A stretch of 64,000 nt of DNA from Oceanococcus sp964629015 (GCA_964629015.1 CAZVMN010000009.1:1-64000); one strand, 5' to 3'; positions 42,840 through 52,370 are shown, counted from the first letter of the stretch. Notes: generated by a model from the letters alone, not told the origin. Made by a program: numbers and translations.

Positions 42840-43783
42840 TTCAGCTCCACCCTGGGATCGAACAGGCGATACAGCACGTCGGTGACGATCAACACCACCA
42901 CGAACAGGACTGCTGTGGCGCCAACCACCGCTTTGAGGACCGGTTGATCGCCGGTGGTGATGGCGTCATAGGTGACCTTGCCCACACCCGGGATACCGAA
43001 ATAGCTTTCGATCAACAGCGAGCCCGAAATCACCACCAATGGAATCGAGAACATGATGCGCGTGATCACCGGGATCATGCTGTTCTTGAGCACGCGCTTG
43101 AGCAGAATGCTCCGCGCTGACGCACCGTATGCGCGGGCCGTTCGAATGTGGTCCTTGCCCAGTTCCTCGACGATGACGGCGCGATAAAACCGGGTGTTGT
43201 AACCCAACGACACAAACACAATGGCCAGGGTCGGAACGGTGACGTAATACAGGTAGTCGCTCAGCGTGACCATGGACCAGCCGCGAACCGGAAACATATT
43301 GAGCCCGTAGGAGGATGAAAACAGCACCTGAAAGCCGATGATGATGATCAGAAAGCTCACGCTCATGCCGACAACCGCGAAGGTCATGATGCTTTTGTCG
43401 ATCCAGGTGCTGCGGTAATGCGCCGCCAGCAACGCGAGCAGAATCCCGAACACATTGCCCAGCACGAAGCCCGGCAAGGTCAGCGCCAGAGAAATCGGGA
43501 TGGTGCGGCTGAGCAGTCGGCTGACACGTTCGCCGGTGGAGTCTGAGTGGCCAAAGTCCAGGGTGACCAACTCCACCACGTAGGTTGCATAGCGTTTGAA
43601 AAACGGCTGGTCATAACCCAGATCTGCGCGGATCTGGGCAATCTGTTCCTCGGTCGGGTTTTTGCCCGCCAACTCGTAGGTTTTGTCAGGGCCGAAGTAG
43701 ACCATCAGCACGAAGCTGATGAAGGTCACTCCCAGGATCAATGGCAGAGCCGCGAGGAGCTTTTTCAGCGTGTACTGAAGCAT
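42836..43783 (-). CDS. Peptide ABC transporter permease (OppB/DppB type)
   Basis: 315 residues from the ATG at 43783 (MLQYTLKKLLAALPLILGV). Six helices, with the permease EAA-type loop at DHIRTARAYGASARSILLKR. The first helix and the following periplasmic stretch (GPDKTYELAGKNPTEEQIAQ) are typical of OppB/DppB. It follows the binding-protein gene by four bases. Substrate specificity cannot be told from the permease. Confidence 0.92.
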   Translation of the reverse strand: MLQYTLKKLLAALPLILGVTFISFVLMVYFGPDKTYELAGKNPTEEQIAQIRADLGYDQPFFKRYATYVVELVTLDFGHSDSTGERVSRLLSRTIPISLALTLPGFVLGNVFGILLALLAAHYRSTWIDKSIMTFAVVGMSVSFLIIIIGFQVLFSSSYGLNMFPVRGWSMVTLSDYLYYVTVPTLAIVFVSLGYNTRFYRAVIVEELGKDHIRTARAYGASARSILLKRVLKNSMIPVITRIMFSIPLVVISGSLLIESYFGIPGVGKVTYDAITTGDQPVLKAVVGATAVLFVVVLIVTDVLYRLFDPRVELK

Positions 43784-43787
43784 GACT

Positions 43788-45617
43788 TCAGGACGCCGGT
43801 GTGCTTTCGCTCGGCGCGGTTTGGATGTCGACGTAACGCAGCCAGAACCCACCCAGGATTTCGCGGTTGGGCAGGCCGATGACGTCTTTGTGCCAGAGAT
43901 AGATGCGGTTGCGTGAGAGGCCGCTGATGGTCACGCAGTCGTCGATGACCATCTGGCTCATCTGCTTGTACAAGGCGTCACGCTCAGGCCCTGGCTGCAT
44001 GACGGCGCTTTGCTCAAACAAGGTGTCGAACGCCGGGTTGCTGTAATTGGAGTTGTTTGAACCCGGCGTGTGGTTGGGGCCGTAAAACAGCTGCAACGTA
44101 TTTTCAGAGTCGGGGTAATCCAGACCCCAACCCATGGGAATGATGTCCAACTGGCTGGTCTTGATGGCCTTGTTGTAATCACCGAACGTGGCAAAGCTGA
44201 CAGGTTTGACCTTGGAGGACGGGTAACCGATGTCTGCCAGAAAGCCACGGAATTGCTCAAACAGCTGACGCGAAGTGACGGAGTTCTGGAAACCGTATTC
44301 CAGCGTGGGCAGGTTGTCCTGAGTCCAGCCGGCGGTTTCCAGGCGCGCGCGCGCACTGTCCAGATCGCGGGTTATCGAGTCGCTCGAAAGCTCCTTGTAA
44401 AGGTCGCCAGCAGCCGGCGGCACAATGCCAGGGAAGACCTCGCCAATGCCCGAGTAGAAGCGGTTGTTGCGGGCGGTCCAGTCCATGGCTTCACGAATGG
44501 CGCAGCGCAGTTCGCGATTGCGCGCGTCCTGCTGCGGATCATCGTTATGCCCCAGATAGGGTTTGTCCATGTTGAAGCTGGTGAACACGAAGCCGGCCTC
44601 GACGCCGGTTGTCGCGTGGTACTTTTCGGCCCATTCGGGTTTGATACGCAGAGGTTTGCGACTTTCCAAAACCGTATCCGTCTGCTCAACCGGGACATTG
44701 GTGTATTGAACTTCGTTGCCTTTGGTAAAGGAATTCCAGCGCGCGGCGGTTTCGGTGATAAAGTCGATTTCCAGTCGGTCTATGAACGGTGGGCTGCGTC
44801 CGTCGATGGCTTCCAGGCCGAGCTCACCGTGTTGTTCCGGGTCAAAGCCTTCGGCCGCCAGATCGACCGGCTCCTGACGGAAATTGGGGTTGGCTTCGAG
44901 AACCGCTTTGGCCGTGTCGAAGCGCAACATCTGATAAGGCCCCGAGCCGACCGGGCGGATGGATAGCTCACGTCCGTACTTGGCAACCGCTTCATGCGGC
45001 ACGACTCCGGAAAAGCCAACCGCCAAGGTGTACGGCAGTTGCGGGTAGGGTTTCGTGAGATGAATGGTCAGGGTGTGGTCGTCGACCACCTCCAGGCCCT
45101 CAATGTCTTGGCTGTAATCCGCGCCATCTTTGCCCCATTGATCCAAGCCTTTGATGCGGCCCGTCCACAGCCAGGAACCCTGCGAGCGGTTGGCCGGATC
45201 GAAATGACGCTTGAATGAATAGACCACGTCCTCGGCCACCAACTCGCGGCCCTGGCCGTTGGCGAAGGCGGCATCGTTGATGAAGCGCACGCCCGGTTTG
45301 ATGCGGATGGTGTAGCTCAGGCCGTCGTCCGAGATTTGCGGCATCGCCGCGGCCAAATTCGGTTTCAGTTCGTAGGGACGTGCAAGATACTTATAGCTGT
45401 ACAGAGTGTCGTAGGTGTTCAGAACCAGGAAATTCGCGTAGATCGTTGCTGCATGCAGCGGGTCCAGATTGGTGGGTGCGCCGTCCATGGAGTGTCGATA
45501 CACTTTGAGCGGGCTGCCGTCTTTGCCTGTTGTTCGCTGATCGGCGCTTTTCCCGCATGCGCCAAGGCCCAGCGCAATGAGCAATGTGGCAAGGTAGATG
45601 ACGGCGTGATTTCGCAT
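43788..45617 (-). CDS. Peptide ABC transporter substrate-binding lipoprotein
   Basis: 609 residues from the ATG at 45617. The lipoprotein signal (LATLLIALGLGAC) has the lipobox LGAC, so the protein is anchored in the periplasm. The SBP_bac_5 fold is recognisable by the segment LDPLHAATIYANFLVLNTYD, KPGVRFINDAAFANGQ and the DVVYSFKRHFDP motif. It is longer than typical OppA/DppA (about 540), which is common in this cluster type. It is the first gene of the operon, so its promoter lies in the 45618-45649 gap shared with the divergent LysM gene, or upstream of 45650. Confidence 0.92.
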   Translation of the reverse strand: MRNHAVIYLATLLIALGLGACGKSADQRTTGKDGSPLKVYRHSMDGAPTNLDPLHAATIYANFLVLNTYDTLYSYKYLARPYELKPNLAAAMPQISDDGLSYTIRIKPGVRFINDAAFANGQGRELVAEDVVYSFKRHFDPANRSQGSWLWTGRIKGLDQWGKDGADYSQDIEGLEVVDDHTLTIHLTKPYPQLPYTLAVGFSGVVPHEAVAKYGRELSIRPVGSGPYQMLRFDTAKAVLEANPNFRQEPVDLAAEGFDPEQHGELGLEAIDGRSPPFIDRLEIDFITETAARWNSFTKGNEVQYTNVPVEQTDTVLESRKPLRIKPEWAEKYHATTGVEAGFVFTSFNMDKPYLGHNDDPQQDARNRELRCAIREAMDWTARNNRFYSGIGEVFPGIVPPAAGDLYKELSSDSITRDLDSARARLETAGWTQDNLPTLEYGFQNSVTSRQLFEQFRGFLADIGYPSSKVKPVSFATFGDYNKAIKTSQLDIIPMGWGLDYPDSENTLQLFYGPNHTPGSNNSNYSNPAFDTLFEQSAVMQPGPERDALYKQMSQMVIDDCVTISGLSRNRIYLWHKDVIGLPNREILGGFWLRYVDIQTAPSESTPAS

Positions 45618-45649
45618 GGCTCCCCAATCTGGTCTTAGGCAAAAGAGTA

Positions 45650-46375
45650 ATGACGCGACAGCATAGCAAGTGGTTCCCCAGGGCCGCGCTCCTGGTGGGG
45701 ATGCTGGGGTTGTCGGCGTGCGCGGGCTTGCCAAGCAAACCGCTTGCCAACGCCCCAGCGGCGGAGCCGGTTCGTGTGGTGAGCGCCCAGCACGCTCCGC
45801 CCAATCCCCGGCTGATTCGTGGCTTGGCCGACATCGAACTGGAAGTGGGGGATTTCCCCGTGCGAGGGCCACGCCATATGACGTGGCAGCGGCGTCTGCT
45901 GAATATCGAATCGTTGGCCGCGCAAGGCTATGTCGATCAGGCGCAAAGTCGCCTGCAGGCCTTGCGTCAGGATGTCAGCACTGAAGTCACCGCCTACTAC
46001 CGGACTCAGGCCTTGCGTTACCAGCAGCAGGCCAAACAGTTTGCGCGTCTGAGCAGCGCGCAGTACGACCGTCAGCGCGCTCTGGACGTTGCCGTGCACC
46101 AGGGTGATTTCAAGACGGCCTATTTTCAGGGGCGCGCACTGGTCCGCGCCCTGTGGTCTGCGCAGGCTTGGGTCACCGTGCGTTCCGGTGACACGTTGGC
46201 TTCGATTGCGGCGCGACGCGAGGTTTACGACAACCCGAATCTTTGGCCCTTGCTGAAGAATGCCAACAAGGGCCTGCTGTTCCGCAACCCGCCATTGCAG
46301 CCCGGTTGGCGCTTGCGTTACCCGTTGCATCCGCGGCTGGATGAGATTTTCGCCGCGGTCGAAGGCCTCTATTAA
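45650..46375 (+). CDS. LysM-domain lipoprotein
   Basis: 241 residues. A signal peptide ends in a lipobox (GLSAC), so it should be lipid-anchored. Residues about 165-225 form a LysM domain (WVTVRSGDTLASIAARREV ... NPNLWPLLKNAN), which binds peptidoglycan. The middle is a helical segment rich in Gln/Ala/Arg. No catalytic domain is visible. It is divergent from the peptide transporter operon (start codons 33 bases apart) and overlaps the proS stop by four bases. Confidence 0.87.
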   Translation: MTRQHSKWFPRAALLVGMLGLSACAGLPSKPLANAPAAEPVRVVSAQHAPPNPRLIRGLADIELEVGDFPVRGPRHMTWQRRLLNIESLAAQGYVDQAQSRLQALRQDVSTEVTAYYRTQALRYQQQAKQFARLSSAQYDRQRALDVAVHQGDFKTAYFQGRALVRALWSAQAWVTVRSGDTLASIAARREVYDNPNLWPLLKNANKGLLFRNPPLQPGWRLRYPLHPRLDEIFAAVEGLY

Positions 46376-48066
46376 GCCTGCTTCAGGCGCTCGATCAGAG
46401 CGTCGACTGACCACGGCAGTTTCTCCGCGTCGCCACCGCTGCGGGCTTTGTATTCGATCTCACCGGCCTCAAGCCCGCGTTCGGACAGCACCACGCGGTG
46501 CGGTATGCCGATCAGATCGGCATCGCCGAACATCTGGCCCGGACGCAAGCCGCGATCGTCCCACAGCACGTCAAAGCCGGCCTCGGTGAGGGCGTCGTAA
46601 ATGCTCTGGATTTCCTGATCGAGCGCTTGCGATTTTTTCGGATTGATCGGATTCAGCAGGACTTCAAACGGCGCGACAGCTTGGGGCCAGACGATCCCGT
46701 TGTCGTCGTGGCGCTGCTCGATCGCGGCGGCGACCACGCGGGTGACACCGATGCCGTAGCAGCCCATGTAAGGCACGGCGTCTTTGCCATTGGCATCGAG
46801 CACGGTGGCGTTCATGGCTTCGGTGTATTTGCGTCCGAGCTGGAAGATGTGGCCAACCTCAATGCCGCGCACGAAACTGAGCTTGCCGCCATCCGGGGCG
46901 GTGTCGCCCTCGCACACCTCGCGCAAATCTTCGACACGCGGTTCGGCCAGATCACGACCCCAATTCACGCCCTGCAGGTGCTCGCCAGCGCGATTGGCGC
47001 CGCACACAAAGTCGGCCAGGGTGGCGGCATCGGTATCCGCGATGATCGGCATTTTGAGCTCGGCCGGGCCGAGCGAGCCGGGTGGACAGCCCGTCGCGGC
47101 GAGAATTTCTTCGTCACTGGCCAGCGTGCAGCCACCTAGGATTTTCTCCGCTTTCAGTACATTCAGACTGTGATCGCCTTGTAGGCACAGCGCGAACAAC
47201 TCGCCTTCATCGTTCTTCACGATCATGGTTTTGAGGCATTGCGCCGGTGTTACGCCGAGGTGTTGGGCAACCTCCTCGATGCTGCGCTGATCGGGTGTCG
47301 CGACCGGGTTCATGGTCTGAGTGGCCGGGCCGCGCGAGTCGCGCAACGGTTGGCACACGGCGGCTTCGACGTTGGCGGCGTAGTCGCCCGTGTCGGACAC
47401 GGCGAGCAGATCTTCACCGCTGCCAGCGAGCACGTGGAATTCTTCCGATTGTTTGCCGCCGATGTTGCCGGAGTCGGCCTGAACAATGCGGAATTCCACC
47501 CCGACCCGCTCGAAGATGCGGCTGTACGCCGCCCGCATGGCCGCGTAAGTCTCGGCCAGGGATTCCTCATCCATATTGAAGGAGTAGGCATCCTTCATGA
47601 TGAATTCACGCGAGCGCATGACCCCGAAACGCGGGCGGATCTCGTCGCGGAATTTGGTCTGGATCTGGTAATAGTTGACCGGCAACTGCTTGTAACTTTT
47701 GACGTCCTGACGCACCAGCGAGGTGATGACTTCCTCGTGGGTCGGACCATAGCAGTAGTCACGCTCATGACGGTCTTTGAGGCGCAGCATTTCCGGCCCC
47801 ATCAGGTCCCAGCGACCGGATTCCTGCCACAGCTCGGCCGGGTGGACGCTGGGCATCAGCAATTCGACGGCACCGGCGCGATTCATTTCCTCGCGCACGA
47901 TGGTTTCGACCTTGCGCAAGGTTTTCAGGCCCAGCGGTGTCCAGCTGTACAGGCCAGCTGCGAGGCGCCGGATCATACCGGCGCGCAGCATCAGCTGATG
48001 GCTGACGATTTCGGCATCAGCAGGTGTTTCTTTGCTGGTGACGACGGGGAATTGAGACAGGCGCAT
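46372..48066 (-). CDS. proS: Prolyl-tRNA synthetase (bacterial type with editing domain)
   Basis: 564 residues, the length of the bacterial type. The class II catalytic core has GMIRRLAAGLYSWTPLG and motif 2 (PRFGVMRSREFIMKDAYSF). The central editing (INS/YbaK-like) domain spans about 240-380 and clears Ala-tRNA(Pro). Motif 3 is GCYGIGVTRVVAAAIEQ, and the anticodon-binding domain follows (VLWDDRGLRPGQMFGDADLI). It follows the JAMM gene by eight bases and ends in a four-base overlap with the convergent LysM gene. Confidence 0.97.
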   Translation of the reverse strand: MRLSQFPVVTSKETPADAEIVSHQLMLRAGMIRRLAAGLYSWTPLGLKTLRKVETIVREEMNRAGAVELLMPSVHPAELWQESGRWDLMGPEMLRLKDRHERDYCYGPTHEEVITSLVRQDVKSYKQLPVNYYQIQTKFRDEIRPRFGVMRSREFIMKDAYSFNMDEESLAETYAAMRAAYSRIFERVGVEFRIVQADSGNIGGKQSEEFHVLAGSGEDLLAVSDTGDYAANVEAAVCQPLRDSRGPATQTMNPVATPDQRSIEEVAQHLGVTPAQCLKTMIVKNDEGELFALCLQGDHSLNVLKAEKILGGCTLASDEEILAATGCPPGSLGPAELKMPIIADTDAATLADFVCGANRAGEHLQGVNWGRDLAEPRVEDLREVCEGDTAPDGGKLSFVRGIEVGHIFQLGRKYTEAMNATVLDANGKDAVPYMGCYGIGVTRVVAAAIEQRHDDNGIVWPQAVAPFEVLLNPINPKKSQALDQEIQSIYDALTEAGFDVLWDDRGLRPGQMFGDADLIGIPHRVVLSERGLEAGEIEYKARSGGDAEKLPWSVDALIERLKQA

Positions 48067-48074
48067 GTTGGGCT

Positions 48075-48491
48075 CTACAGAAAAATCTGGACAGGGGTTT
48101 CGTGCAGCTCACGCTGCACGGGGCTGAAAGCGCGCATTTCCAGCACGCCTTTGATGTTGAGCGAGATCACTAGCAGGCTCAGTGCTGGGTCCGGACTGGC
48201 CGCGCGGTCCGTCGCGTCCGGCATGGGCGGACTGTGCGGGTGGCTGTGGTACACCGCCAGTGGCTCCAGACCACGGGCCTGTGCATCGCGCAGGACTGTG
48301 GCGTATTCCTGGGGGTCGATGTGGTGAGTGCTGGCCGGCGTGTCCGAGGTGTTACGCAGCGGCAGGATTTCGCGCGGTTCACCGGATTGGCCCAGCAGCA
48401 GGCCGCACACACGTTGTTGTGGTGAGGTCTGGGCATGCTTCAGCAGTTGCATCGCGAGCTCGCGGCTCAGCGTGATGACGGATTCAGACAT
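48075..48491 (-). CDS. JAMM/Mov34 (M67-like) domain protein with substituted catalytic Glu
   Basis: 138 residues. The JAMM zinc ligands are present: His82 and His84 in YHSHPHSPPMPDATD, with Asp95 as the third. The family's catalytic Glu, normally two residues before the Cys of ExCGLLxG, is Arg27 here (QQRVCGLLLG). This suggests a zinc-binding but possibly inactive protein, or a shifted general base. It overlaps moeB by eight bases. Bacterial JAMM/E1 pairs often work on ubiquitin-like or sulfur-carrier proteins; no such carrier is in the operon. Confidence 0.85.
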   Translation of the reverse strand: MSESVITLSRELAMQLLKHAQTSPQQRVCGLLLGQSGEPREILPLRNTSDTPASTHHIDPQEYATVLRDAQARGLEPLAVYHSHPHSPPMPDATDRAASPDPALSLLVISLNIKGVLEMRAFSPVQRELHETPVQIFL

Positions 48492-49215
48492 CAGAGTTTT
48501 GGCACATAGGACAGGCCGGGTCGGCCGGAACCGTCCATTTTCGCCAATTTGAGGTGCGTGCGTCGAATGTGTGCAATACGCCGGTGGCTGCTTGGCCGGT
48601 CAGGACTTTGATGGTTTCCAAAGCCTGCAGGCTACCAATGGTGCCGACCAGAGGGCCGAGTACACCGGCCTGCTCGCAGGATTCGGTGGCCTCGCCGTCG
48701 CCGCGAAAAACGCAGGCGTAGCAGGCCGCGCCGTTGCGCCCCGGCTCCAGCACCATAAGTTGACCTTCCCAGCGGATTGCCGCGCCACTGATCAGCGGCG
48801 TGCGATGGACCACACATGCACGGTTGACGGCATGACGCGTGGGGAAGTTGTCGCTGCAGTCGAGCACCACATCACACCGTTCGGCCAAGGTGAGGAGCAC
48901 ATCGTCATCCGCGCGTTGATCAATGATGTCCAGCGTTGTCGTGCTGTTGAGGTCGGAAATTTGCGCGGCCGCGGAGCGAGCTTTGTTCTCACCCACACGG
49001 TGTTCGTTGTGAATGATTTGTCGTTGTAGATTGGACAGTTCCACGCGATCGCCATCGACCAGGCTCAGCGTGCCAATGCCGGCGGCAGCCAGATACAGCG
49101 CCGCTGCGGAACCCAGGCCTCCCAGCCCGATGACGGCGACATGCGCATCGCCAAGCATGCTTTGTCCGTGGGCGCCGATTTCGGTCAGGATTTGCTGGCG
49201 ACTGTAACGGCTCAT
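48484..49215 (-). CDS. moeB: MoeB/ThiF-family adenylyltransferase (E1-like)
   Basis: 243 residues. The ATP-binding nucleotide loop is VAVIGLGGLGSAAALYL, followed by LVDGDRVELSNLQRQIIH and the Cys pairs of the zinc site (CYACVF and CPMC). These enzymes activate the C-terminal Gly-Gly of small sulfur carriers such as MoaD or ThiS by adenylation. The symbol moeB is by family; a ThiF-type or other carrier is possible, since no moa or thi genes are adjacent. It overlaps prmC by four bases and the JAMM gene by eight. Confidence 0.88.
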   Translation of the reverse strand: MSRYSRQQILTEIGAHGQSMLGDAHVAVIGLGGLGSAAALYLAAAGIGTLSLVDGDRVELSNLQRQIIHNEHRVGENKARSAAAQISDLNSTTTLDIIDQRADDDVLLTLAERCDVVLDCSDNFPTRHAVNRACVVHRTPLISGAAIRWEGQLMVLEPGRNGAACYACVFRGDGEATESCEQAGVLGPLVGTIGSLQALETIKVLTGQAATGVLHTFDARTSNWRKWTVPADPACPMCQNSDV

Positions 49216-50045
49216 GTGGCGCTCCGTCGGGCGTAGGTGAAGCGATCGCGGCCGGCCAAATCAGTTCCGGTGGTCGCGCTCAGAAAGCCCTGTTCGCTGA
49301 GTATGTCGCGCACGCGTTGGCCTTGGTCATAGCCGTGCTCCAGCGCCAGATACGCGCCCGGTGTCATGTGCGCGCCTGCATGCGCGGCAATGTGGCGGAT
49401 CGCGTCCAGGCCGTCGTGGCCGGAGGTCAATGCGCTTTGCGGCTCGTGCCTGAGATGGGCCAGGTGCGGGTCCGTATCGGCGATATAGGGCGGATTGCTG
49501 ACCACCAGGTCGAAGCATTCCCGTTCCACAGCCTCGAACCAGTTGCCCAGGCCAAACTCAATGTTCAGCCGGTGAGTTTGCGCGTTGCGCTTGGCCACGT
49601 TCAATGCGGCCTCACTGACATCCGTCGCGGTGACTTGCCAATGCGGCTTTTCGCTGGCCAGGGCCAGAGCGATAGCGCCGCTGCCGGTGCCCAGATCAAC
49701 CACCTTCAAAGCGTCGCCGGGCAGGCTCAGCGCCCACTCGATGAGGCACTCCGTGTCCGCGCGCGGCACCAGGCAGTCCGGCGTGACGGCCAGCGTCAGC
49801 GACCAAAATTCCTGTTCACCCAGAATGTAGGCGATGGGCTCGCCACGCAGACGGCGTTGCAGATGGGCGGAAAAAACCGCGCGGGCATCATCTGGAAGGG
49901 GTTCATCCGCGTGGCTGAACAACCAACTGCGTGGGCGACTGAAGGCGTGGCTGAGCAGCAGCTCGGCATCCAGTCGCGGACTTTCAGACGCGCTGCTCAG
50001 CGCCGCACTGGCCTCAGTGATCTGATGACGAATGGAATCAGGCAC
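49212..50045 (-). CDS. prmC: Release factor glutamine methyltransferase PrmC (HemK)
   Basis: 277 residues. The SAM-binding motif is VVDLGTGSGAIALALA, and the catalytic motif NPPYIADTDPHL holds the release factor Gln side chain. It methylates the Gln of the GGQ motif in the class I release factors, whose PrfA substrate is encoded directly upstream with an eight-base overlap. The helical N-terminal domain (residues about 1-80) recognises the release factor. Confidence 0.96.
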   Translation of the reverse strand: MPDSIRHQITEASAALSSASESPRLDAELLLSHAFSRPRSWLFSHADEPLPDDARAVFSAHLQRRLRGEPIAYILGEQEFWSLTLAVTPDCLVPRADTECLIEWALSLPGDALKVVDLGTGSGAIALALASEKPHWQVTATDVSEAALNVAKRNAQTHRLNIEFGLGNWFEAVERECFDLVVSNPPYIADTDPHLAHLRHEPQSALTSGHDGLDAIRHIAAHAGAHMTPGAYLALEHGYDQGQRVRDILSEQGFLSATTGTDLAGRDRFTYARRSAT

Positions 50046-51120
50046 CCAACTCGGCCAATTGCGCCGCTTGATGTTCGGAGATCAGCGGTTGGATCAGCGG
50101 GTCCAGATCGCCGGCGATGATTGCATCCAGTTTGTACAGCGTCAGGTTAATGCGGTGATCGGTGACCCGGCCTTGCGGGAAATTGTACGTGCGGATGCGC
50201 TCGGAGCGATCTCCCGAACCGACCAGCGCTTTGCGCGTGGCGGCCTGCTCGGAGGCTTGTTGGCTGCGCTGGATGTCGAGCATGCGCGCGGCCAGCAAAG
50301 ACATGGCGCGGGCGCGATTCTTGTGCTGTGAGCGCTCATCCTGGCACTCCACCACGATGCCGCTGGGAATGTGAGTGATGCGCACGGCGGAGTCGGTTTT
50401 ATTGACGTGCTGACCACCGGCGCCGGACGCGCGATAGGTGTCGATGCGCAAATCTTTGGCTTCGATGTCCACAGCGTCGACTTCATCCAGCTCCGGCAGC
50501 ACCGCCACGGTACAGGCCGAGGTGTGGATGCGGCCTTGCGACTCGGTTTCCGGCACGCGCTGCACGCGATGTGCGCCGGATTCGAATTTCAGTTTGGAGT
50601 AGGCCCCATGGCCAACAACCCGGCTGATGATCTCCTTGTAGCCACCGTGTTCGCCTTCGCTGGCCGAGAGGACTTCGATCTGCCAGTTTTGGCTGGCTGC
50701 GTAGCGCTCGTACATGCCAAACAGATTGCCGGCAAAGATGGCTGCTTCGTCGCCGCCGGTGCCGGCGCGGATTTCCAGGAAGATGTTGTTGTCGTCAGCC
50801 GGGTCACGCGGCAGCAGGTGCACTTGCAGCTCTTTTTCACGCGTCGCTTGTTGCTCGACCAGGCTTTCCAGCTCGATCTCGGCCATCTCGCGGATTTCGG
50901 CGTCGTCCTCCTTGAGCATAGCTTTGAGATTGACGCGCTCCTGCTCGCCATCGCAAAAGCTTTTGAAGGTTTCGATGACCGGCTCAAGTTGGGCGTATTC
51001 CTGGGAGAACTTGCGAAACTTGTCCTGGTTGCCGATCACCTCGGGGTCAGACAGTTCCATGCCCAGTTCCTCGAAGCGGCTTTGCAGGTCTTCAAGGCGG
51101 CGTATCAGCGAAGGATTCAT
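50038..51120 (-). CDS. prfA: Peptide chain release factor 1 (RF1)
   Basis: 360 residues. It recognises UAA/UAG stop codons and triggers peptide release. The peptidyl-transferase motif GGQ is at residues 235-237 (ASGAGGQHVNKTDS). The codon-recognition PxT motif is Pro190-Glu-Thr192, where E. coli has PAT. The start ATG overlaps the hemA stop by four bases and the 3' end overlaps prmC by eight, the classical hemA-prfA-prmC operon. Confidence 0.97.
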   Translation of the reverse strand: MNPSLIRRLEDLQSRFEELGMELSDPEVIGNQDKFRKFSQEYAQLEPVIETFKSFCDGEQERVNLKAMLKEDDAEIREMAEIELESLVEQQATREKELQVHLLPRDPADDNNIFLEIRAGTGGDEAAIFAGNLFGMYERYAASQNWQIEVLSASEGEHGGYKEIISRVVGHGAYSKLKFESGAHRVQRVPETESQGRIHTSACTVAVLPELDEVDAVDIEAKDLRIDTYRASGAGGQHVNKTDSAVRITHIPSGIVVECQDERSQHKNRARAMSLLAARMLDIQRSQQASEQAATRKALVGSGDRSERIRTYNFPQGRVTDHRINLTLYKLDAIIAGDLDPLIQPLISEHQAAQLAELGA

Positions 51121-52370
51121 TCTTTGTCGTCGAGCTGGAACAGGTCGTTGAGCAGTTTCAATTGAGCGTCGCGCTTGTCGCCTTTGAGCTCGCGCAGGCT
51201 CAGGCTGGGGCGGTGCAGAAACTGCTGGGTCAGGTTGTGGGTCAGGCGCTCAAGCACCTGGTCGGCGTCCACGCCCCGGCGAAGTTGCGCGCGTGCCTGC
51301 TCAAGTTGAACCTGCGCAATCTCTGAGGTCTGAGTGCGCAGGCGGCGGATAGCGTCGTGATTGGCGCGTTGCGCCATCCAGTCGATGAACTCACGCGTGC
51401 CGGATTCGATGATATCGCGGGCCGAGTCTGCGGCGGCTTCGCGGGCGCGGCGGTTTTCGTCGGCCACCGCTTGGAGATCATCAACCGAGTAAAGATAAAC
51501 GTCCGGGCTGTTGCTCACGTCCGGGTTGATGTTGCGTGGCACGCCCAGGTCAATCATCAGCACGGCTTTGCGCTTGCGCTGGGCGAACGCAGCTTTGACC
51601 ATGGCGTGGTCAATCAGGCGTTGCTCGGTGGTGATCGTCGTTACGATCAGGTCGGCGTGCGGCAACTGCGCGGCGATGCCATCCAGGCCGCAACTGGCGC
51701 CGCGGAATTGCTCGGCCAGCGCCCGCGCGCGCTCTGGTGTGCGATTGGCCACGGTAATGCGCGGCTGGCCCATCGCGTAAAGATGTTCGGTGACCAAGCG
51801 CGCGGTATCGCCTGCGCCAACGACCAACACATCGCGGCCTTTGAGGTTGGCGAAGATTTCGCCGGTCAGACTGGCCGCCGCGGATGCCACAGAGACCGAA
51901 CGTGCGCCGATCTCGGTGCGGGTGCGGACATCCTTGGCCACATGAAAGGCGTGCTCGAACAGGCGTGTAAGCACGGGGCCAAGGGTGTTGTGCTCGCGCG
52001 CGATGCGGAAGGCATCCTTCATCTGTCCCAGAATCTGTGGCTCACCCAAGATCATGGAGTCCAGACCGGATGCAACCCGCAGAGCGTGGCGCACCGCGCG
52101 CTGCTCGTCATAGCTGAACAAGTGCGGGTCAAGCTCGTGCTGGGAGATCTTCCCCCGCTCACTCAGCCACGAACTGAGGCGATGGTTGGCGCCGCCGACG
52201 GTGAAGATCTCGGTGCGATTGCAGGTGGACAGAATGGCGGCTTCGGAAATGCCGGGCACGGCACGGATTTCCGACAGGGCCTGTGGCAGGGCCTCGGTGG
52301 CGATGGCCACTCGCTCGCGCAGTGTTAGCGGCGCGGAGTGGTAGTTGAGGCCCAGCGCGAACAAGGACAT
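51117..52370 (-). CDS. hemA: Glutamyl-tRNA reductase
   Basis: 417 residues from the ATG at 52370 (MSLFALGLNYHSAPLTLRER). It reduces glutamyl-tRNA(Glu) to glutamate-1-semialdehyde with NADPH, the first step of C5-pathway haem synthesis. The active-site Cys50 is in STCNRTEIF; the NADPH domain has VLVVGAGDTARLV. The C-terminal dimerisation helices end near KLLNDLFQLDDKE. The longer upstream frame lies in the divergent TPR gene region and is rejected. It heads the operon hemA-prfA-prmC-moeB-JAMM(-proS). Confidence 0.97.
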   Translation of the reverse strand: MSLFALGLNYHSAPLTLRERVAIATEALPQALSEIRAVPGISEAAILSTCNRTEIFTVGGANHRLSSWLSERGKISQHELDPHLFSYDEQRAVRHALRVASGLDSMILGEPQILGQMKDAFRIAREHNTLGPVLTRLFEHAFHVAKDVRTRTEIGARSVSVASAAASLTGEIFANLKGRDVLVVGAGDTARLVTEHLYAMGQPRITVANRTPERARALAEQFRGASCGLDGIAAQLPHADLIVTTITTEQRLIDHAMVKAAFAQRKRKAVLMIDLGVPRNINPDVSNSPDVYLYSVDDLQAVADENRRAREAAADSARDIIESGTREFIDWMAQRANHDAIRRLRTQTSEIAQVQLEQARAQLRRGVDADQVLERLTHNLTQQFLHRPSLSLRELKGDKRDAQLKLLNDLFQLDDKE

